From Halobacteriales archaeon QH_7_65_31 (GTDB lineage Archaea; Halobacteriota; Halobacteria; Halobacteriales; Haloarculaceae): DNA of 64,000 nt. The position numbers were made by a program, and so were the translations under genes. The DNA lies in assembly GCA_003021785.1 (NCBI GenBank), contig PXQU01000001.1, forward strand, positions 1 to 64,000. The letters are read 5' to 3'. The notes beneath the pieces were generated by a model, which worked only from the letters and a program-made list of their open reading frames with translations, did no database searches and was not told the DNA's origin. Positions 41,246 to 50,483 of the stretch are shown piece by piece. Position 1 is the stretch's first letter, and every line of letters starts with the position of its first letter.

Positions 41246-42472
41246 ATGACCGTATCACGCGTCGTCGAGCTGGACGGCCATATTATCGACTCGGGAATGA
41301 TGCAGTCGGCGTTCTCTATCGTGATGGATCTGGGCGGCGATTTCGACGTCGAGGAGTTCGACATCGGTCGGCAGAAGGACGAGGAGTCGTACGCGCGGAT
41401 GCGGGTGTCGGCCGACGACCGCGAGACGCTCCACGCGATCTTACACGAGCTTCACCAGAACGGGGCGAATCCAGCCGATCCGACGAACGCGACGCTCGCG
41501 GCCGCGCCCGGCGATCAGGTCGTCCCCGAGGGGTTCTACTCGACGACGAACCACCCGACGCAGATCCGCTACGACGACGAGTGGATCGACGTCGAGCGGA
41601 TCGAGATGGACTGTGCGGTCGTCGTCGAGGAGGGAGCCGATGGACCGCGGGCGTACACGAAGGTGCTCAACGCCGTCGAGGAGGGAGACCGCATCGTCAC
41701 CGACGCGGGCGGGATCCGCGTCCAGCCGCCCGAGCGAGCCCGCGATCGGAGCGGCGCGTTCGGCTTCATGGAAGGAGGCGTCTCCTCGGAGCGACCGTCG
41801 GAGACGACGATCCGACAGGTCGCCGAGGCGGTCGCGGAGACGAAACGCGAGGGCGGGAAGGTTCTGGTCGTCGCGGGGCCGGCGCTCATCCACACCGGTG
41901 CGCGCGAGGCGCTCGCCCGGCTCGTGGAGGCGGGGTACGTCGACGCCATCTCGGCGGGGAACGGCTTCGCCGTGCACGATCTCGAACGCGACCTGTTCGG
42001 AACCTCACTCGGTGTGGACACCGATACGGCAGACCACGCGCGGAAGGGCCACAAACACCACATCTACACCATCTCGGAGATCATTCGCGCGGGCGGCATC
42101 GAGCCGGCTGTCGAGTCGGGGCTCATCGAGTCGGGGATCATGTACCAGTGTCACCAACAGGACGTGCCGTACGTGCTGGCGGGGTCGATTCGGGACGACG
42201 GGCCGCTCCCGGATACGATTACGGACGCCGTCGAGGCACAAGAGGCGATCCGCGAACAGGCCCACGATGCCGACATGGTACTGATGCTGTCGACGCTGCT
42301 GCACTCGGTCGCGGTCGGTAACTGTCTCCCCTCGACGACGCGGGTGGTCTGTGTCGATATCAACCCGGCGACGGTGACACAGCTGCTCGACCGCGGGAGC
42401 GCACAGGCCGTCGGGATGGTGACGGATATCGGCACGTTCGTCCCCACGCTGGCCGAGAACCTGCTCGCGTAG
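41246..42472 (+). CDS. Archaeal ornithine cyclodeaminase-type protein (TIGR00300, LOR/SDH domain)
   Basis: A 408-residue enzyme of the archaeal LOR/SDH family. The N-terminal part (VVELDGHIIDSGMMQSAFSIVMDLGGDFDVEEF, to about 100) is the LOR/SDH domain. NHPTQIRYDDEWIDVERIEMDCAVVVE is the middle. The C-terminal two thirds bind NAD, with the motif GGKVLVVAGPALIHTG. HKHHIYTISEIIRAGGIE and MLSTLLHSVAVGNCLPS are conserved in the group. A methanogen member converts ornithine to proline and ammonia; the haloarchaeal one is assumed to do the same. Its stop directly abuts the convergent UspA gene. Confidence 0.88.
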   Translation: MTVSRVVELDGHIIDSGMMQSAFSIVMDLGGDFDVEEFDIGRQKDEESYARMRVSADDRETLHAILHELHQNGANPADPTNATLAAAPGDQVVPEGFYSTTNHPTQIRYDDEWIDVERIEMDCAVVVEEGADGPRAYTKVLNAVEEGDRIVTDAGGIRVQPPERARDRSGAFGFMEGGVSSERPSETTIRQVAEAVAETKREGGKVLVVAGPALIHTGAREALARLVEAGYVDAISAGNGFAVHDLERDLFGTSLGVDTDTADHARKGHKHHIYTISEIIRAGGIEPAVESGLIESGIMYQCHQQDVPYVLAGSIRDDGPLPDTITDAVEAQEAIREQAHDADMVLMLSTLLHSVAVGNCLPSTTRVVCVDINPATVTQLLDRGSAQAVGMVTDIGTFVPTLAENLLA

Positions 42473-42853
42473 CTATCGCGGGACGGTCACGACGGGACGA
42501 TCGGTTTCGAGCAGTAGGTCCTGTGCGGTGGAGCCGAACAGCATCTTCCCGGTCGGCGAGCGCTTGCGAACCCCGATGACGATCTCGTCCACCTCGTGAG
42601 TGCGGGCGAACTGAAGCATGTCCTCCTGCGGGCTGTTGCCGCGGACGAGCTGGTGGCTCTCCGCGTCGAGCTCCGCTTCGAGCTGATCGAGTGCGATCTT
42701 GCCGGCGGCGATCTCGTCGTCGCTCGTCTCGCTTCCCCCTCGCTGTGAGTTCACCGCGTACACCGTATCGTCGTCGTCGATCCGGTCGCGGAGATACCCG
42801 ATCAGGTGCGTTGCCGTGTTCTCACCGTCGACGCCTGCCAGAAACGTTGTCAT
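42473..42853 (-). CDS. Universal stress protein UspA family
   Basis: A 126-residue Usp fold protein, MTTFLAGVDGENTATHLIGYL. The ATP-binding C-terminal pattern GVRKRSPTGKMLFGSTAQDLLLETDRPVVTVPR matches the G2xG9xG(S/T) rule. It is therefore an ATP-binding-type Usp that probably senses energy state. The start at 42853 is preferred over earlier ATGs in poor sequence. Standalone. Confidence 0.93.
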   Translation of the reverse strand: MTTFLAGVDGENTATHLIGYLRDRIDDDDTVYAVNSQRGGSETSDDEIAAGKIALDQLEAELDAESHQLVRGNSPQEDMLQFARTHEVDEIVIGVRKRSPTGKMLFGSTAQDLLLETDRPVVTVPR

Positions 42854-42979
42854 ACGGACAGAGGTGACACGGCCAGCTGATAAAAATGCATCTCCCGTAG
42901 CTCTGAGGCGGTGTCGCATGCGCCGTCGGCGCGTCAACGAAACCGCGGGACGCCGAGGTAGGCCGTCGGGACCGAGGAA

Positions 42980-42987
42980 GCTATAAG
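42980..42987 (+). promoter_or_regulatory. TATA box of crtB
   Basis: CTATAAGC at 42980-42987 is 29-36 bases before the ATG at 43016, close to the spacing of leaderless haloarchaeal genes. Confidence 0.55.
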
Positions 42988-43015
42988 CCCGAGGAGCACG
43001 TACACTGCGCAACGA

Positions 43016-43963
43016 ATGGTCGACGATTCCCAGCTCGCGGCGAGCAAATCGATTCATAAGACGACGGGGAAGACCTTCTGGTATGCCACCCGCGTGTTAC
43101 CGAAGCGAGTCCGGGAAGCGACATACGTGCTGTACGCGTTTTTCCGCGTCGCCGACGAGGTGGTCGACGACGCCGGGGACGCGTCGCCCGCCGAGCAGCG
43201 AGCCGAGCTGGAGCGGATTCGCGAGGCGGCGCTCGGCGACGACAGCGACGATCCCGTGTTGACGGCGTTCTCGGAGATGCGCGAAACGTACGACATTCCC
43301 GACGAGGAGGTTCACACCTTCATCGACGCGATGAGCGCCGACATCGAGACCGACCGGTATCAGACGTTCGAGGACGTTCGCGACTACATGCGCGGCTCTG
43401 CGGCCGCCGTCGGCGTCATGATGACGTACGTGATGGAGCCGGACGACGTGTCGCTCGCGGTTCCGCACGCGCGCAAGCTCGGCGAGGCGTTCCAGATGAC
43501 GAACTTCCTCCGCGACGTCGGGGAGGACATCGACGAGTTAGATCGCGTCTATCTCCCCATCGACACGCTCGAACGGTACGGATCGAGCGTCGAGGAGCTC
43601 CGCGACAAGGAGGCGACACCGGCGTTCCGCGAGGCGATGGAGGCGGAGCTACATCGGACGGAGACGCTGTACGACGAGGGGATCAAGGGGATCGCGTATC
43701 TCCCGCGCGACTGCCAGTTCGCTATTCTCGTCTCCGCGATCCTGTACGCGGAACACCACCGGCTCATCCGCGAGCGAAACTACGACACGCTCTCGGCGAC
43801 TCCGAGCATCTCTAAACGTCGTAAGCTCTCGGTGTTGGTGCGTGCGCGCTGGCACTGGACGTGGAACAAAGACCCCGAGGCGGTGTTCGCGACGGTGTCG
43901 TCGGTCCCGAACGCGGAGACGCGCAGCCACGGCGAACGCGTCTCGCCGTCACCGACCCAGTGA
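43016..43963 (+). CDS. crtB: Phytoene synthase
   Basis: A 315-residue squalene/phytoene synthase. The first Asp-rich motif is YAFFRVADEVVDDAGD and the second is TNFLRDVGEDIDELDRVYLP, which bind the Mg-diphosphates. It joins two geranylgeranyl diphosphates to 15-cis-phytoene, the first committed step to lycopene and then bacterioruberin. It faces cruF convergently (its stop directly abuts the cruF stop), so gene set and pathway are side by side. The C-terminus after about 285 is a variable acidic tail. It is driven from a TATA box at 42980. Confidence 0.95.
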   Translation: MVDDSQLAASKSIHKTTGKTFWYATRVLPKRVREATYVLYAFFRVADEVVDDAGDASPAEQRAELERIREAALGDDSDDPVLTAFSEMRETYDIPDEEVHTFIDAMSADIETDRYQTFEDVRDYMRGSAAAVGVMMTYVMEPDDVSLAVPHARKLGEAFQMTNFLRDVGEDIDELDRVYLPIDTLERYGSSVEELRDKEATPAFREAMEAELHRTETLYDEGIKGIAYLPRDCQFAILVSAILYAEHHRLIRERNYDTLSATPSISKRRKLSVLVRARWHWTWNKDPEAVFATVSSVPNAETRSHGERVSPSPTQ

Positions 43964-44824
43964 TCAGCACCACGGGGGCGGAGGTACGTCGAACCGGTCT
44001 GTTCGCCAGAGGCCGACACCGAGAACGCCGGCCAGTCCTACCGCGAGCCACTGCCCGTAGACGGCGTTGATGAGTCCCCACAGCAGGACGAACGAGACGA
44101 GATCGTCGAGCATGAACGCGCAGTCGGTGAGTCGGGTCCGGAGGTCGGTCCACGCGAACGCGCGGTCGAGCGTGACGACGGCGACGGTCGCGGACAGTAC
44201 CCATCCGGCGTAGTTCGACAGCGGAACGCCGTAGAAGCCGACGGACGCGTCGTACGGCCACATCGGAAGCGGCGCGGCCGCGAGATCGTACGTCCAGAAG
44301 CCGATCGCCACGGCTCCGGGATCGAGCACGAGGTCCATCAGCAGGACCGTCGCGATGACGGCGGGGACGCGAACGAGGGCGGAGCGCGCCCGGTCACCGA
44401 GCAGGAGCAGACAGAGCAGATACGCGTTCGCGACCAGCGGCAGGAAGAAGATCGGAAGCCCGACCGGGACCTTCCCCAGCAGCATCGGGCCGAGATCGAC
44501 CCCGTACTCGAAGACGCCGTACGGAACTCCTGTCGTCGTGCCGACGTACTCGACGGCGTACGCGTACAGCGTGAGCAGGCCGATCGCCGCCGCCGCGCGC
44601 CGCCCGACGAGCGGGAGCAGGCCGACGATGAGCGGGAGTCGCATCACAGCCGTCCCGAAGAGGACGAACAGCGGCTGAAAGGCGAGCGGCTCCGGAATGA
44701 GCACCCGCTCCGCGCTCGCGAGCAACGTCACCGCACCGACGAGCGGGAAGAACACGGCGATGGTGAACCGGTTGTCCGCGACCAGACGGTTCAGCCGCCG
44801 TTCGACGGCGGCCCGCTCAGCCAT
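43964..44824 (-). CDS. cruF: Bisanhydrobacterioruberin hydratase (CruF)
   Basis: A 286-residue protein of the carotenoid hydratase CruF family (DUF422-like), with about eight membrane helices. NRLVADNRFTIAVFFPLVGAVTLL and VGTTTGVPYGVFEYGVDLGPMLLGKVPVGLPIFFLPLVANAYLLCLL are the landmark stretches. LVLDPGAVAIGFWTYD is also conserved. It adds water to the terminal double bonds of bisanhydrobacterioruberin, the last step to bacterioruberin. The start overlaps the lyeJ stop by eight bases; third gene of the crtD-lyeJ-cruF operon. Confidence 0.92.
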   Translation of the reverse strand: MAERAAVERRLNRLVADNRFTIAVFFPLVGAVTLLASAERVLIPEPLAFQPLFVLFGTAVMRLPLIVGLLPLVGRRAAAAIGLLTLYAYAVEYVGTTTGVPYGVFEYGVDLGPMLLGKVPVGLPIFFLPLVANAYLLCLLLLGDRARSALVRVPAVIATVLLMDLVLDPGAVAIGFWTYDLAAAPLPMWPYDASVGFYGVPLSNYAGWVLSATVAVVTLDRAFAWTDLRTRLTDCAFMLDDLVSFVLLWGLINAVYGQWLAVGLAGVLGVGLWRTDRFDVPPPPWC

Positions 44825-45686
44825 AGATGAGCACCCACAACGCGCCGTTCGTGAGGAGCGCGCCGGCGACGGTGTTCACGGCCGGAAACCACCAGTACGC
44901 GCGTTCGACGCTCACCTCGGAGAGTGCAATCGCCGCGACGAACAGGGGGTAGAAAACGAAGACGCCGCCCAGAAACGGGTGGAGGAGCGCGAAGGCTCCC
45001 GTCGCTGTGAGCCAGAGGAGCCCGCAGTAGGCGTACGTCCGGCGCTCCCCGAGGCGGGTGGCGGTCGTCTCGATGCCAGCGGCGCGGTCGGGTTCGATGT
45101 CCGGGATCGCCGAGAACGTGTGCATCGCCATCGCCCACAGCCAGCCGCCGGCAACCGCGAGCAGCGGCGGTGAACGCCCCGCGAGCGCGGCGTACGCGAC
45201 GACGCCGGGCAGGATGTAGAGTCCGTTCGACAGCGAGTCCAGCCCGGGATGCGTCTTGAATCGGAGCGGCGGGGCGGAGTACTCGGCTCCCAAGAGGAGA
45301 AACGCCAGCATCGCCGTGACACCCGCCGCCGGGAGGAGCGGCAGGAAGACCAGTCCGGCGAGCCCGGTCGCGGCGACGGCGACGGGAACCGTGCTGTCGC
45401 CGCGATAGCGCACCTCGCGTTCGTCCTTCTTCGGATTCTCGACGTCGATATCGCGGTCGAACACGTCGTTGACGCCGTATAAAAAGACGTTCGCCGGCAG
45501 CAGGAAGTACGCGAACAGCGCGACGGCGATCGGGGCGAACAGCTCGGCGGTCGTCTCGGCGGCGTACGCGACCCCGATGACGACCGGGCCGGCGAGATAG
45601 AGCCAGAATCGGGGCCGGGAGACGCGAAGCAGATAGCCGAGTCGCGTGTCGCGACCGGGCACGAGTCGAGCGAGGCGGTGACCCAT
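44817..45686 (-). CDS. lyeJ: Lycopene elongase / 1,2-hydratase (UbiA family, LyeJ)
   Basis: A 289-residue UbiA-superfamily prenyltransferase with about eight helices. The first Asp motif is FLYGVNDVFDRDIDVENPKKDERE. The second is FSAIPDIEPDRAAGIET. These bind dimethylallyl diphosphate. The enzyme adds C5 units at both ends of lycopene and hydrates them, making dihydroisopentenyl-dehydrorhodopin-type intermediates. Its start is directly against the crtD stop (45686/45687), and it overlaps cruF, so the operon is very tight. Confidence 0.93.
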   Translation of the reverse strand: MGHRLARLVPGRDTRLGYLLRVSRPRFWLYLAGPVVIGVAYAAETTAELFAPIAVALFAYFLLPANVFLYGVNDVFDRDIDVENPKKDEREVRYRGDSTVPVAVAATGLAGLVFLPLLPAAGVTAMLAFLLLGAEYSAPPLRFKTHPGLDSLSNGLYILPGVVAYAALAGRSPPLLAVAGGWLWAMAMHTFSAIPDIEPDRAAGIETTATRLGERRTYAYCGLLWLTATGAFALLHPFLGGVFVFYPLFVAAIALSEVSVERAYWWFPAVNTVAGALLTNGALWVLIYG

Positions 45687-47294
45687 TCAGCTATCGTCGA
45701 TAACTGCGTCGGCGGTGTGTTCCCCCGAGATGAGACACATCGGGACGCCGATGCCCGGCGTGGTGTACGAGCCGGTGAAGTAGAGTCCGTCGAGTTCCTT
45801 CGACCGGTGTGACGGGCGGAGCAGTGCCGTCTGCCGGAGCGTGTGAGCCATCCCAAGGGCGGTCCCCTGCATGGAGTTGTAGCGGCTCGCGAAGTCGTCG
45901 ACGGAGAACTGCTCTTCGACGACGATCCGATCGCGGAGATCGACACCGGTGTTCGCCTTCAGGTCGTCGAGCACCGTCTCGCGGTACTGTGCCCGAATCT
46001 CGTCGGTGTCCTCCAGTCCGGCCGCGATGGGGACGAGGACGAACAGATTCGAGTGGCCCTCCGGCGCGACGGAGTCGTCGGTCTGTGAGGGAGCACAGAC
46101 GTAGTAAGCGGGATCGTCGGGCCAAGCCGGCTCGTCGAAGATCTGCTCGAAGTGGGGGTCCCAGTCGTTCGGCAGGACGAGCGTGTGGTGTTCGATAGGG
46201 TCGATCTCTCCCTCGACGCCCATGTACATGAGAAACGCCGACGGCGCGTAGGTCCGCGACTCCCAGTAGTCGGCGTCGTAGCCGCGCTCGTGTTCGGGAA
46301 GCAGCTCCTGTTCGGTGTGAGCGTAGTCGGCGTTAGAGACGACGCGGCCCGCACTCGCCCGCTCGCGCCCGGCGAACTCGACATCGAACCCGTCGCGCCG
46401 GGAGACGATCTCCGTCACCTCGGCGTTCGTCTCGAACGTGACGCCGAGTTCGTGGCCTAACTCGACGAGTGCGGCGACGACCGCCGCCAGCCCGCTCACT
46501 TCACCGTCACCGACGTTTAGCTGCTCCCGGGTCGAAGCCCCGGGATCTGCGCCCTCGGGGTAGAAGACGCCCATGTTGAAGTCCACGTGGCTCATCATGT
46601 TGTAGATCGCGGGCGTGTTCTTCGGCGAGCCGCCGAGGAACACCAGCGTGTACTGCATGATCTGCTGGAGCCGCGGGTTGTCGAAGTAGTCGGCGACGTA
46701 GTCGTCCATCGTGCCGAGCAGCTGCAACCCGATCGGCGCGGCACGCATCACGTCGAGATCGACCCAGTCGCGCAGTCGAGGCCGGTCCTCGTAGACGAAC
46801 TGCTCCATCGCCGTCTCGTAGTGGACGCCGGAGGTGTCCAGATACGACTCCAACTTCTCGCCCGCGCCCGGCTCGATTGCATCGAACGTCTCGACGTTCT
46901 CGTCGAGATCCGGCAGCATATCGACGTAGCGTGTCCTGTCGTCCGTACCGAACCCCGGGGCTGTCTCCGTGGCCGCGACGCCGCCGTCGCTCGCCGCCTG
47001 CTGGTCCTGCTTGAAGAAGATGCGGTAGTGGGGATCGAGCCGCCGGAGATCGTAGTAGTCGCCCGGCTCGTGGCCGAACTGCTCGAAGAACCGCTCGAAC
47101 ACGTCGGGCATCAGATACCACGACGGCCCCATATCGAAGCGGAACCCGTCGCGCTGCAGCGAGGCGGCCCGCCCGCCCAGCTGGTCGTGCTGTTCGTAGA
47201 CAGTGACGTCGAAGCCGGCATCGGCCAGATAACAGGCCGTCGAGAGCCCGCCGAAGCCGCTTCCGACGACGGCGATCGACTCAGAGCGTGACAT
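45687..47294 (-). CDS. crtD: Carotenoid 3,4-desaturase (CrtD), bacterioruberin pathway
   Basis: A 535-residue FAD-dependent phytoene-desaturase-family enzyme. The N-terminal dinucleotide motif is VVGSGFGGLSTACYLADAGFDVTVYEQ. DMGPSWYLMPDVFERFFEQFGH is typical of the family. The C-terminus is TGSYTTPGIGVPMCLISGEHTADAV. It inserts the 3,4 double bonds in the lycopene-derived C45/C50 intermediates. The start was set at the ATG at 47294 (MSRSESIAVVGSG), six residues downstream of another ATG. First gene of the crtD-lyeJ-cruF operon. Confidence 0.94.
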   Translation of the reverse strand: MSRSESIAVVGSGFGGLSTACYLADAGFDVTVYEQHDQLGGRAASLQRDGFRFDMGPSWYLMPDVFERFFEQFGHEPGDYYDLRRLDPHYRIFFKQDQQAASDGGVAATETAPGFGTDDRTRYVDMLPDLDENVETFDAIEPGAGEKLESYLDTSGVHYETAMEQFVYEDRPRLRDWVDLDVMRAAPIGLQLLGTMDDYVADYFDNPRLQQIMQYTLVFLGGSPKNTPAIYNMMSHVDFNMGVFYPEGADPGASTREQLNVGDGEVSGLAAVVAALVELGHELGVTFETNAEVTEIVSRRDGFDVEFAGRERASAGRVVSNADYAHTEQELLPEHERGYDADYWESRTYAPSAFLMYMGVEGEIDPIEHHTLVLPNDWDPHFEQIFDEPAWPDDPAYYVCAPSQTDDSVAPEGHSNLFVLVPIAAGLEDTDEIRAQYRETVLDDLKANTGVDLRDRIVVEEQFSVDDFASRYNSMQGTALGMAHTLRQTALLRPSHRSKELDGLYFTGSYTTPGIGVPMCLISGEHTADAVIDDS

Positions 47295-47423
47295 ACCGGA
47301 TAGTGGAACCACAGCGTCGAAAACCCACCGGTAACCGTCGTGAATTCGACGCGCGAACGGCGTTTCGGCCGCACGACAGCGACCGCGCCGACAGGGCTAT
47401 GTCCGCGGCTCCGAAGAGCCGGT

Positions 47424-48430
47424 ATGCATATCGAGCCGTTCGAGCTGGAGCGTTTCTTCGACCGCTTCGAACACGACGCCGACGTCATGCTCGCGGAGTC
47501 GGGGATCGAACCCCGCTCGACCGCCGAGTTCGACACCGATCCCGAGGAGCTGGGCTACGTCATCCCGACCGGCGGCGACCCGGCGTTCCGCGAGCAGGTC
47601 GCTGCCCGATACGACCGGTCTGGCGACGAGCTGCTGTTCACCTGTGGCGCACAGGAGGCGAACTTCACGACGCTCGCGGCCGTGATGGGTGATCACGCCG
47701 TCACCGTCACCCCGACGTACCAGTCGCTGGCCGCCGTACCCGACGCCTTCGGCGAGGTGACGACCGTCGATCTCGAACCGCCGACGTGGACGCTCGACAC
47801 CGACCGAGTACAGGAGGCGCTCCGTCCCGACACCGCGGTGCTCGTCGTCAACAACCCGAACAACCCGACCGGGCGGTATCACGACGAGGCGACGATGCGC
47901 GAGCTGTACGAGATCGCCGCCGACAACGGGACGTATCTCCTCTGTGACGAGGTGTACCGACTGCTCGCCGACGAGCCGCTTCCGCCGGTCGCCTCCTTCG
48001 GCGAGTACGGCATCTCCACCTCGTCGGTGACGAAGTCTCTGCGGCCGCCAACTGGAAGGACTACACCACGATCTCGCCATCGACGTTCGGTCAGCATCTC
48101 GCGAAACAGGCGCTCGCTCGCGAGGACGAGATTCTGGCGGAGAACCGGACGCAGGCGCGAGAGCACCGCGAGCGCGTCGACGAGTTCCTCGCTGAGCACG
48201 GCCTATCGTGGCGGGAACCGACCGGCGTCAACGGGTTCCCGACCGTGCCAGACGGCTTCGCGAGCGGGCAGTCGTTCTGTGAGGCGCTCGTCCGGGAAGA
48301 GTCGGTCCTGCTCGCGCCGGGCGACGCGTTCGGCGTTCCCGACCGGTTCCGCATCGGCTTCGGGCTGGCGACCGCGGAGCTGGAGACGGGGCTCGACCGG
48401 CTCGGTGCGTTCCTCACACGCCACGCCTGA
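47424..48430 (+). pseudogene. Class I/II aminotransferase, broken by a deletion at the PLP-lysine region
   Basis: The N-terminal 210 residues are a normal fold type I aminotransferase, with VVNNPNNPTGRYHD, LLCDEVYRLLADEPLPP and ISTSSVTKS. At position about 48038 the frame changes: the natural continuation AANWKDYTTISPSTFGQHLAKQAL lies in the next frame and runs to a stop at 48430 after GAFLTRHA. Compared with relatives, roughly 20-25 residues that follow the PLP lysine (normally SK.YGL.G.R.GW) are missing. So both a deletion and a frame change inactivate it, unless the assembly is wrong. It would have been about 360 residues. Its amino donor is not known. Confidence 0.8.
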
Positions 48431-48445
48431 CGGGGTATCGCACCG

Positions 48446-48451
48446 TTTATA
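48446..48451 (+). promoter_or_regulatory. TATA box of the eIF5A gene
   Basis: TTTATA at 48446-48451 lies 25-30 bases before the ATG at 48476, a textbook leaderless arrangement. Confidence 0.65.
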
Positions 48452-48475
48452 CCGACAAGGCGGAAATGCGAGACC

Positions 48476-48853
48476 ATGGCACGAGAGCAGACCGAGGTCC
48501 GCGAACTCCAAGAAGGCAACTACGTGATGATCGACGACACGCCGTCGATCATCACCGCCTACAGCACGTCGAAGCCGGGCAAACACGGGAGCGCGAAGGC
48601 CCGCGTCGAGGGACAGGGCGTCTTCGACGGCGGTCGGAAGCGCAACTTCACGAACCCCGTCGACGCGAAGGTGTGGGTCCCGATCATCACCCGCAAGCAG
48701 GGTCAGGTCGTCTCCACCGGCTCCGGCGAGATGCAGGTGATGGACCTCGAAACGTACGAGACGTTCACGATGCGCGTTCCGGACGATGTCGACGCGAACG
48801 CGGACGACGAGATCGAGTTCCTCGAGTACGAGGACCAGCGCAAGGTCGTTTAA
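48476..48853 (+). CDS. eif5a: Translation initiation factor 5A (aIF5A)
   Basis: A 125-residue factor. The hypusination loop is [14 protein letters not shown] with the modified lysine expected at Lys36. [18 protein letters not shown] precedes it in the N-terminal SH3-like domain, and the OB-fold domain starts near residue 72. It stimulates peptide-bond formation at proline-rich stretches. It is followed by the agmatinase gene after 22 bases, consistent with the archaeal route in which hypusine is made from agmatine. Confidence 0.97.
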   Translation: MAREQTEVRELQEGNYVMIDDTPSIITAYSTSKPGKHGSAKARVEGQGVFDGGRKRNFTNPVDAKVWVPIITRKQGQVVSTGSGEMQVMDLETYETFTMRVPDDVDANADDEIEFLEYEDQRKVV

Positions 48854-48875
48854 CCCTGCGTCTCGAACCCCGGCC

Positions 48876-49697
48876 ATGTCTCAGTTTCCGGGGAGTCACG
48901 CCGACGCCGACGATGCGCGGTACGCCGTCGTCGGCGCACCGCTCGATGTCTCGACCACCTTCCAGCCGGGGACGCGGTTCGGCCCGGACCGCATCCGCCG
49001 GTTCGCACGGACCTTCGACGACTACGACCGCCGTACGGACGCGCGTTTCACCGACCGCTCGGTCCACGACGCCGGCGATCTCCGCGCGTGGGACGACGCC
49101 GCGGAGTATCTCGATTTCCTCGAAGCCGAGCTTCGCGAGTGGCACGACGGCGGCGTGACACCGTTACTCGTCGGTGGTGAACACACCGTCTCCGTCGCGG
49201 GCGTCCGGGCGGCCGACCCCGACGTGTTCGTCACCGTCGATGCGCATCTGGATCTCCGCACCGACTACGACGGGAACGAGCTTTCACACGCGACGACGAC
49301 CCGCCACGCACTCGACAGCGCGGACGAGGCCGTCATTGTCGGCGCGCGCACCGGCTCGCCGGCCGAGTACGAGCGCGCCGCCGAGTCGGACGTGACGGTC
49401 GTCGCCCCCGAGGAGGTGGACGAGTGGACCCCCGAGTTCGACGGTGACGCGTATCTCTCCGTCGATATCGACGGCGCGGACCCCGCCTTCGCCCCCGGGA
49501 CGGGGACGATGGAGCCGTTCGGACTCACGCCGCGTGAGATGCGGGAGACGGTCCGGGCGGTCGCCCCCTCCTGTGTCGCCTTCGACACCGTCGAGGTGAA
49601 CGACCGCGACGACGGACAGGCGGCCGCGCTCGCCGGAAAGCTGCTCCGCGAGTTCGTCTTCGCGCACGCAGACGCGCGACCGGAAGCCAGCGCCTAA
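48876..49697 (+). CDS. speB: Agmatinase family protein (SpeB), linked to hypusine formation
   Basis: A 273-residue ureohydrolase. Manganese ligands are in LLVGGEHTVSVAG, FVTVDAHLDLR and YLSVDIDGADPAFAPG. The catalytic region includes NELSHATTTRHALDSAD. GGEH in place of the usual GGDH is common among archaeal relatives. It hydrolyses agmatine to putrescine, or the agmatinyl group on eIF5A; work in Haloferax supports the second role, and the neighbouring eIF5A gene fits it. The ATG at 48876 is 22 bases after the eIF5A stop. Confidence 0.93.
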   Translation: MSQFPGSHADADDARYAVVGAPLDVSTTFQPGTRFGPDRIRRFARTFDDYDRRTDARFTDRSVHDAGDLRAWDDAAEYLDFLEAELREWHDGGVTPLLVGGEHTVSVAGVRAADPDVFVTVDAHLDLRTDYDGNELSHATTTRHALDSADEAVIVGARTGSPAEYERAAESDVTVVAPEEVDEWTPEFDGDAYLSVDIDGADPAFAPGTGTMEPFGLTPREMRETVRAVAPSCVAFDTVEVNDRDDGQAAALAGKLLREFVFAHADARPEASA

Positions 49698-49721
49698 CAC
49701 GCCGGCGTTCGTGCGTCGGGT

Positions 49722-50483
49722 ATGCAGCTCTCCGAGTTCACCGAGCGGCTGAACGCCGAGCTACAGATCGACCAGTGGGCCGGTGCGGATTACGCCGTCA
49801 ACGGGCTACAGGTCGGCCCGGAATCGACCGATATCGGTCACGTCGCGTTCGCCGTCGATGGCGTCGTCGAGACGGCCGAACAGGCGGCCGCCGCCGGCGC
49901 GGACCTACTGGTCGTCCACCACGGTATCTCGTGGGGAGGCATCGACCGCATCACGGACAAGGAGTACGAGCGCGTGCAGGCACTCCTCGATGCCGACATC
50001 GCGCTGTACGCCGCCCACGCGCCGCTCGACGGGCACGACGAGTACGGCAACGCCGCCCGGCTCTGTGACCGGCTCGGACTCGACATCGTCGGCCCGTTCG
50101 GCGAGAACGGACCGGGCCACGTCGGCCAGCGCGGCCACGCACCAACGCCGTTCTCGACCGACGAGCTCCGCGACGAACTCACCACGCTGGAAGGAGCCGA
50201 CGAGATACAGGTGCTCGATTTCGGTCCGGCGGAGCTATCGGATATTGCCGTCCTGACCGGAAGCGGGACCGACTGGCTGGACGAGGCGCGCGAGCTCGGC
50301 GTCGACGCGCTGATCACCGGCGAGGGAAAACAGCCGGCCTATCACGAGGCGAGAGAGGCCGGTATCTCGGTGTTTCTCGCCGGCCACTACGCGACGGAGA
50401 CGCTCGGCGTGACGGCACTCCGGTCGCTCACTGAGACGTGGGGACTGGAGACGACGTACGTCTCGCATCCGACCGGGCTATAG
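49722..50483 (+). CDS. NIF3/DUF34 dinuclear-metal-centre protein
   Basis: A 253-residue NIF3-family protein. AGADLLVVHHGISWGGIDRITD provides the first metal histidines. LYAAHAPLDGHDEYGNAARLCDRLGL is the next signature block. The C-terminal LITGEGKQPAYHEAREAGISVFLAGHYATETLGVTAL carries the last ligands. The family has two metals; roles proposed include GTP cyclohydrolase-like or toxic-metabolite clearance, none proven here. It starts 24 bases after the agmatinase stop and may be in that operon. Confidence 0.93.
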   Translation: MQLSEFTERLNAELQIDQWAGADYAVNGLQVGPESTDIGHVAFAVDGVVETAEQAAAAGADLLVVHHGISWGGIDRITDKEYERVQALLDADIALYAAHAPLDGHDEYGNAARLCDRLGLDIVGPFGENGPGHVGQRGHAPTPFSTDELRDELTTLEGADEIQVLDFGPAELSDIAVLTGSGTDWLDEARELGVDALITGEGKQPAYHEAREAGISVFLAGHYATETLGVTALRSLTETWGLETTYVSHPTGL

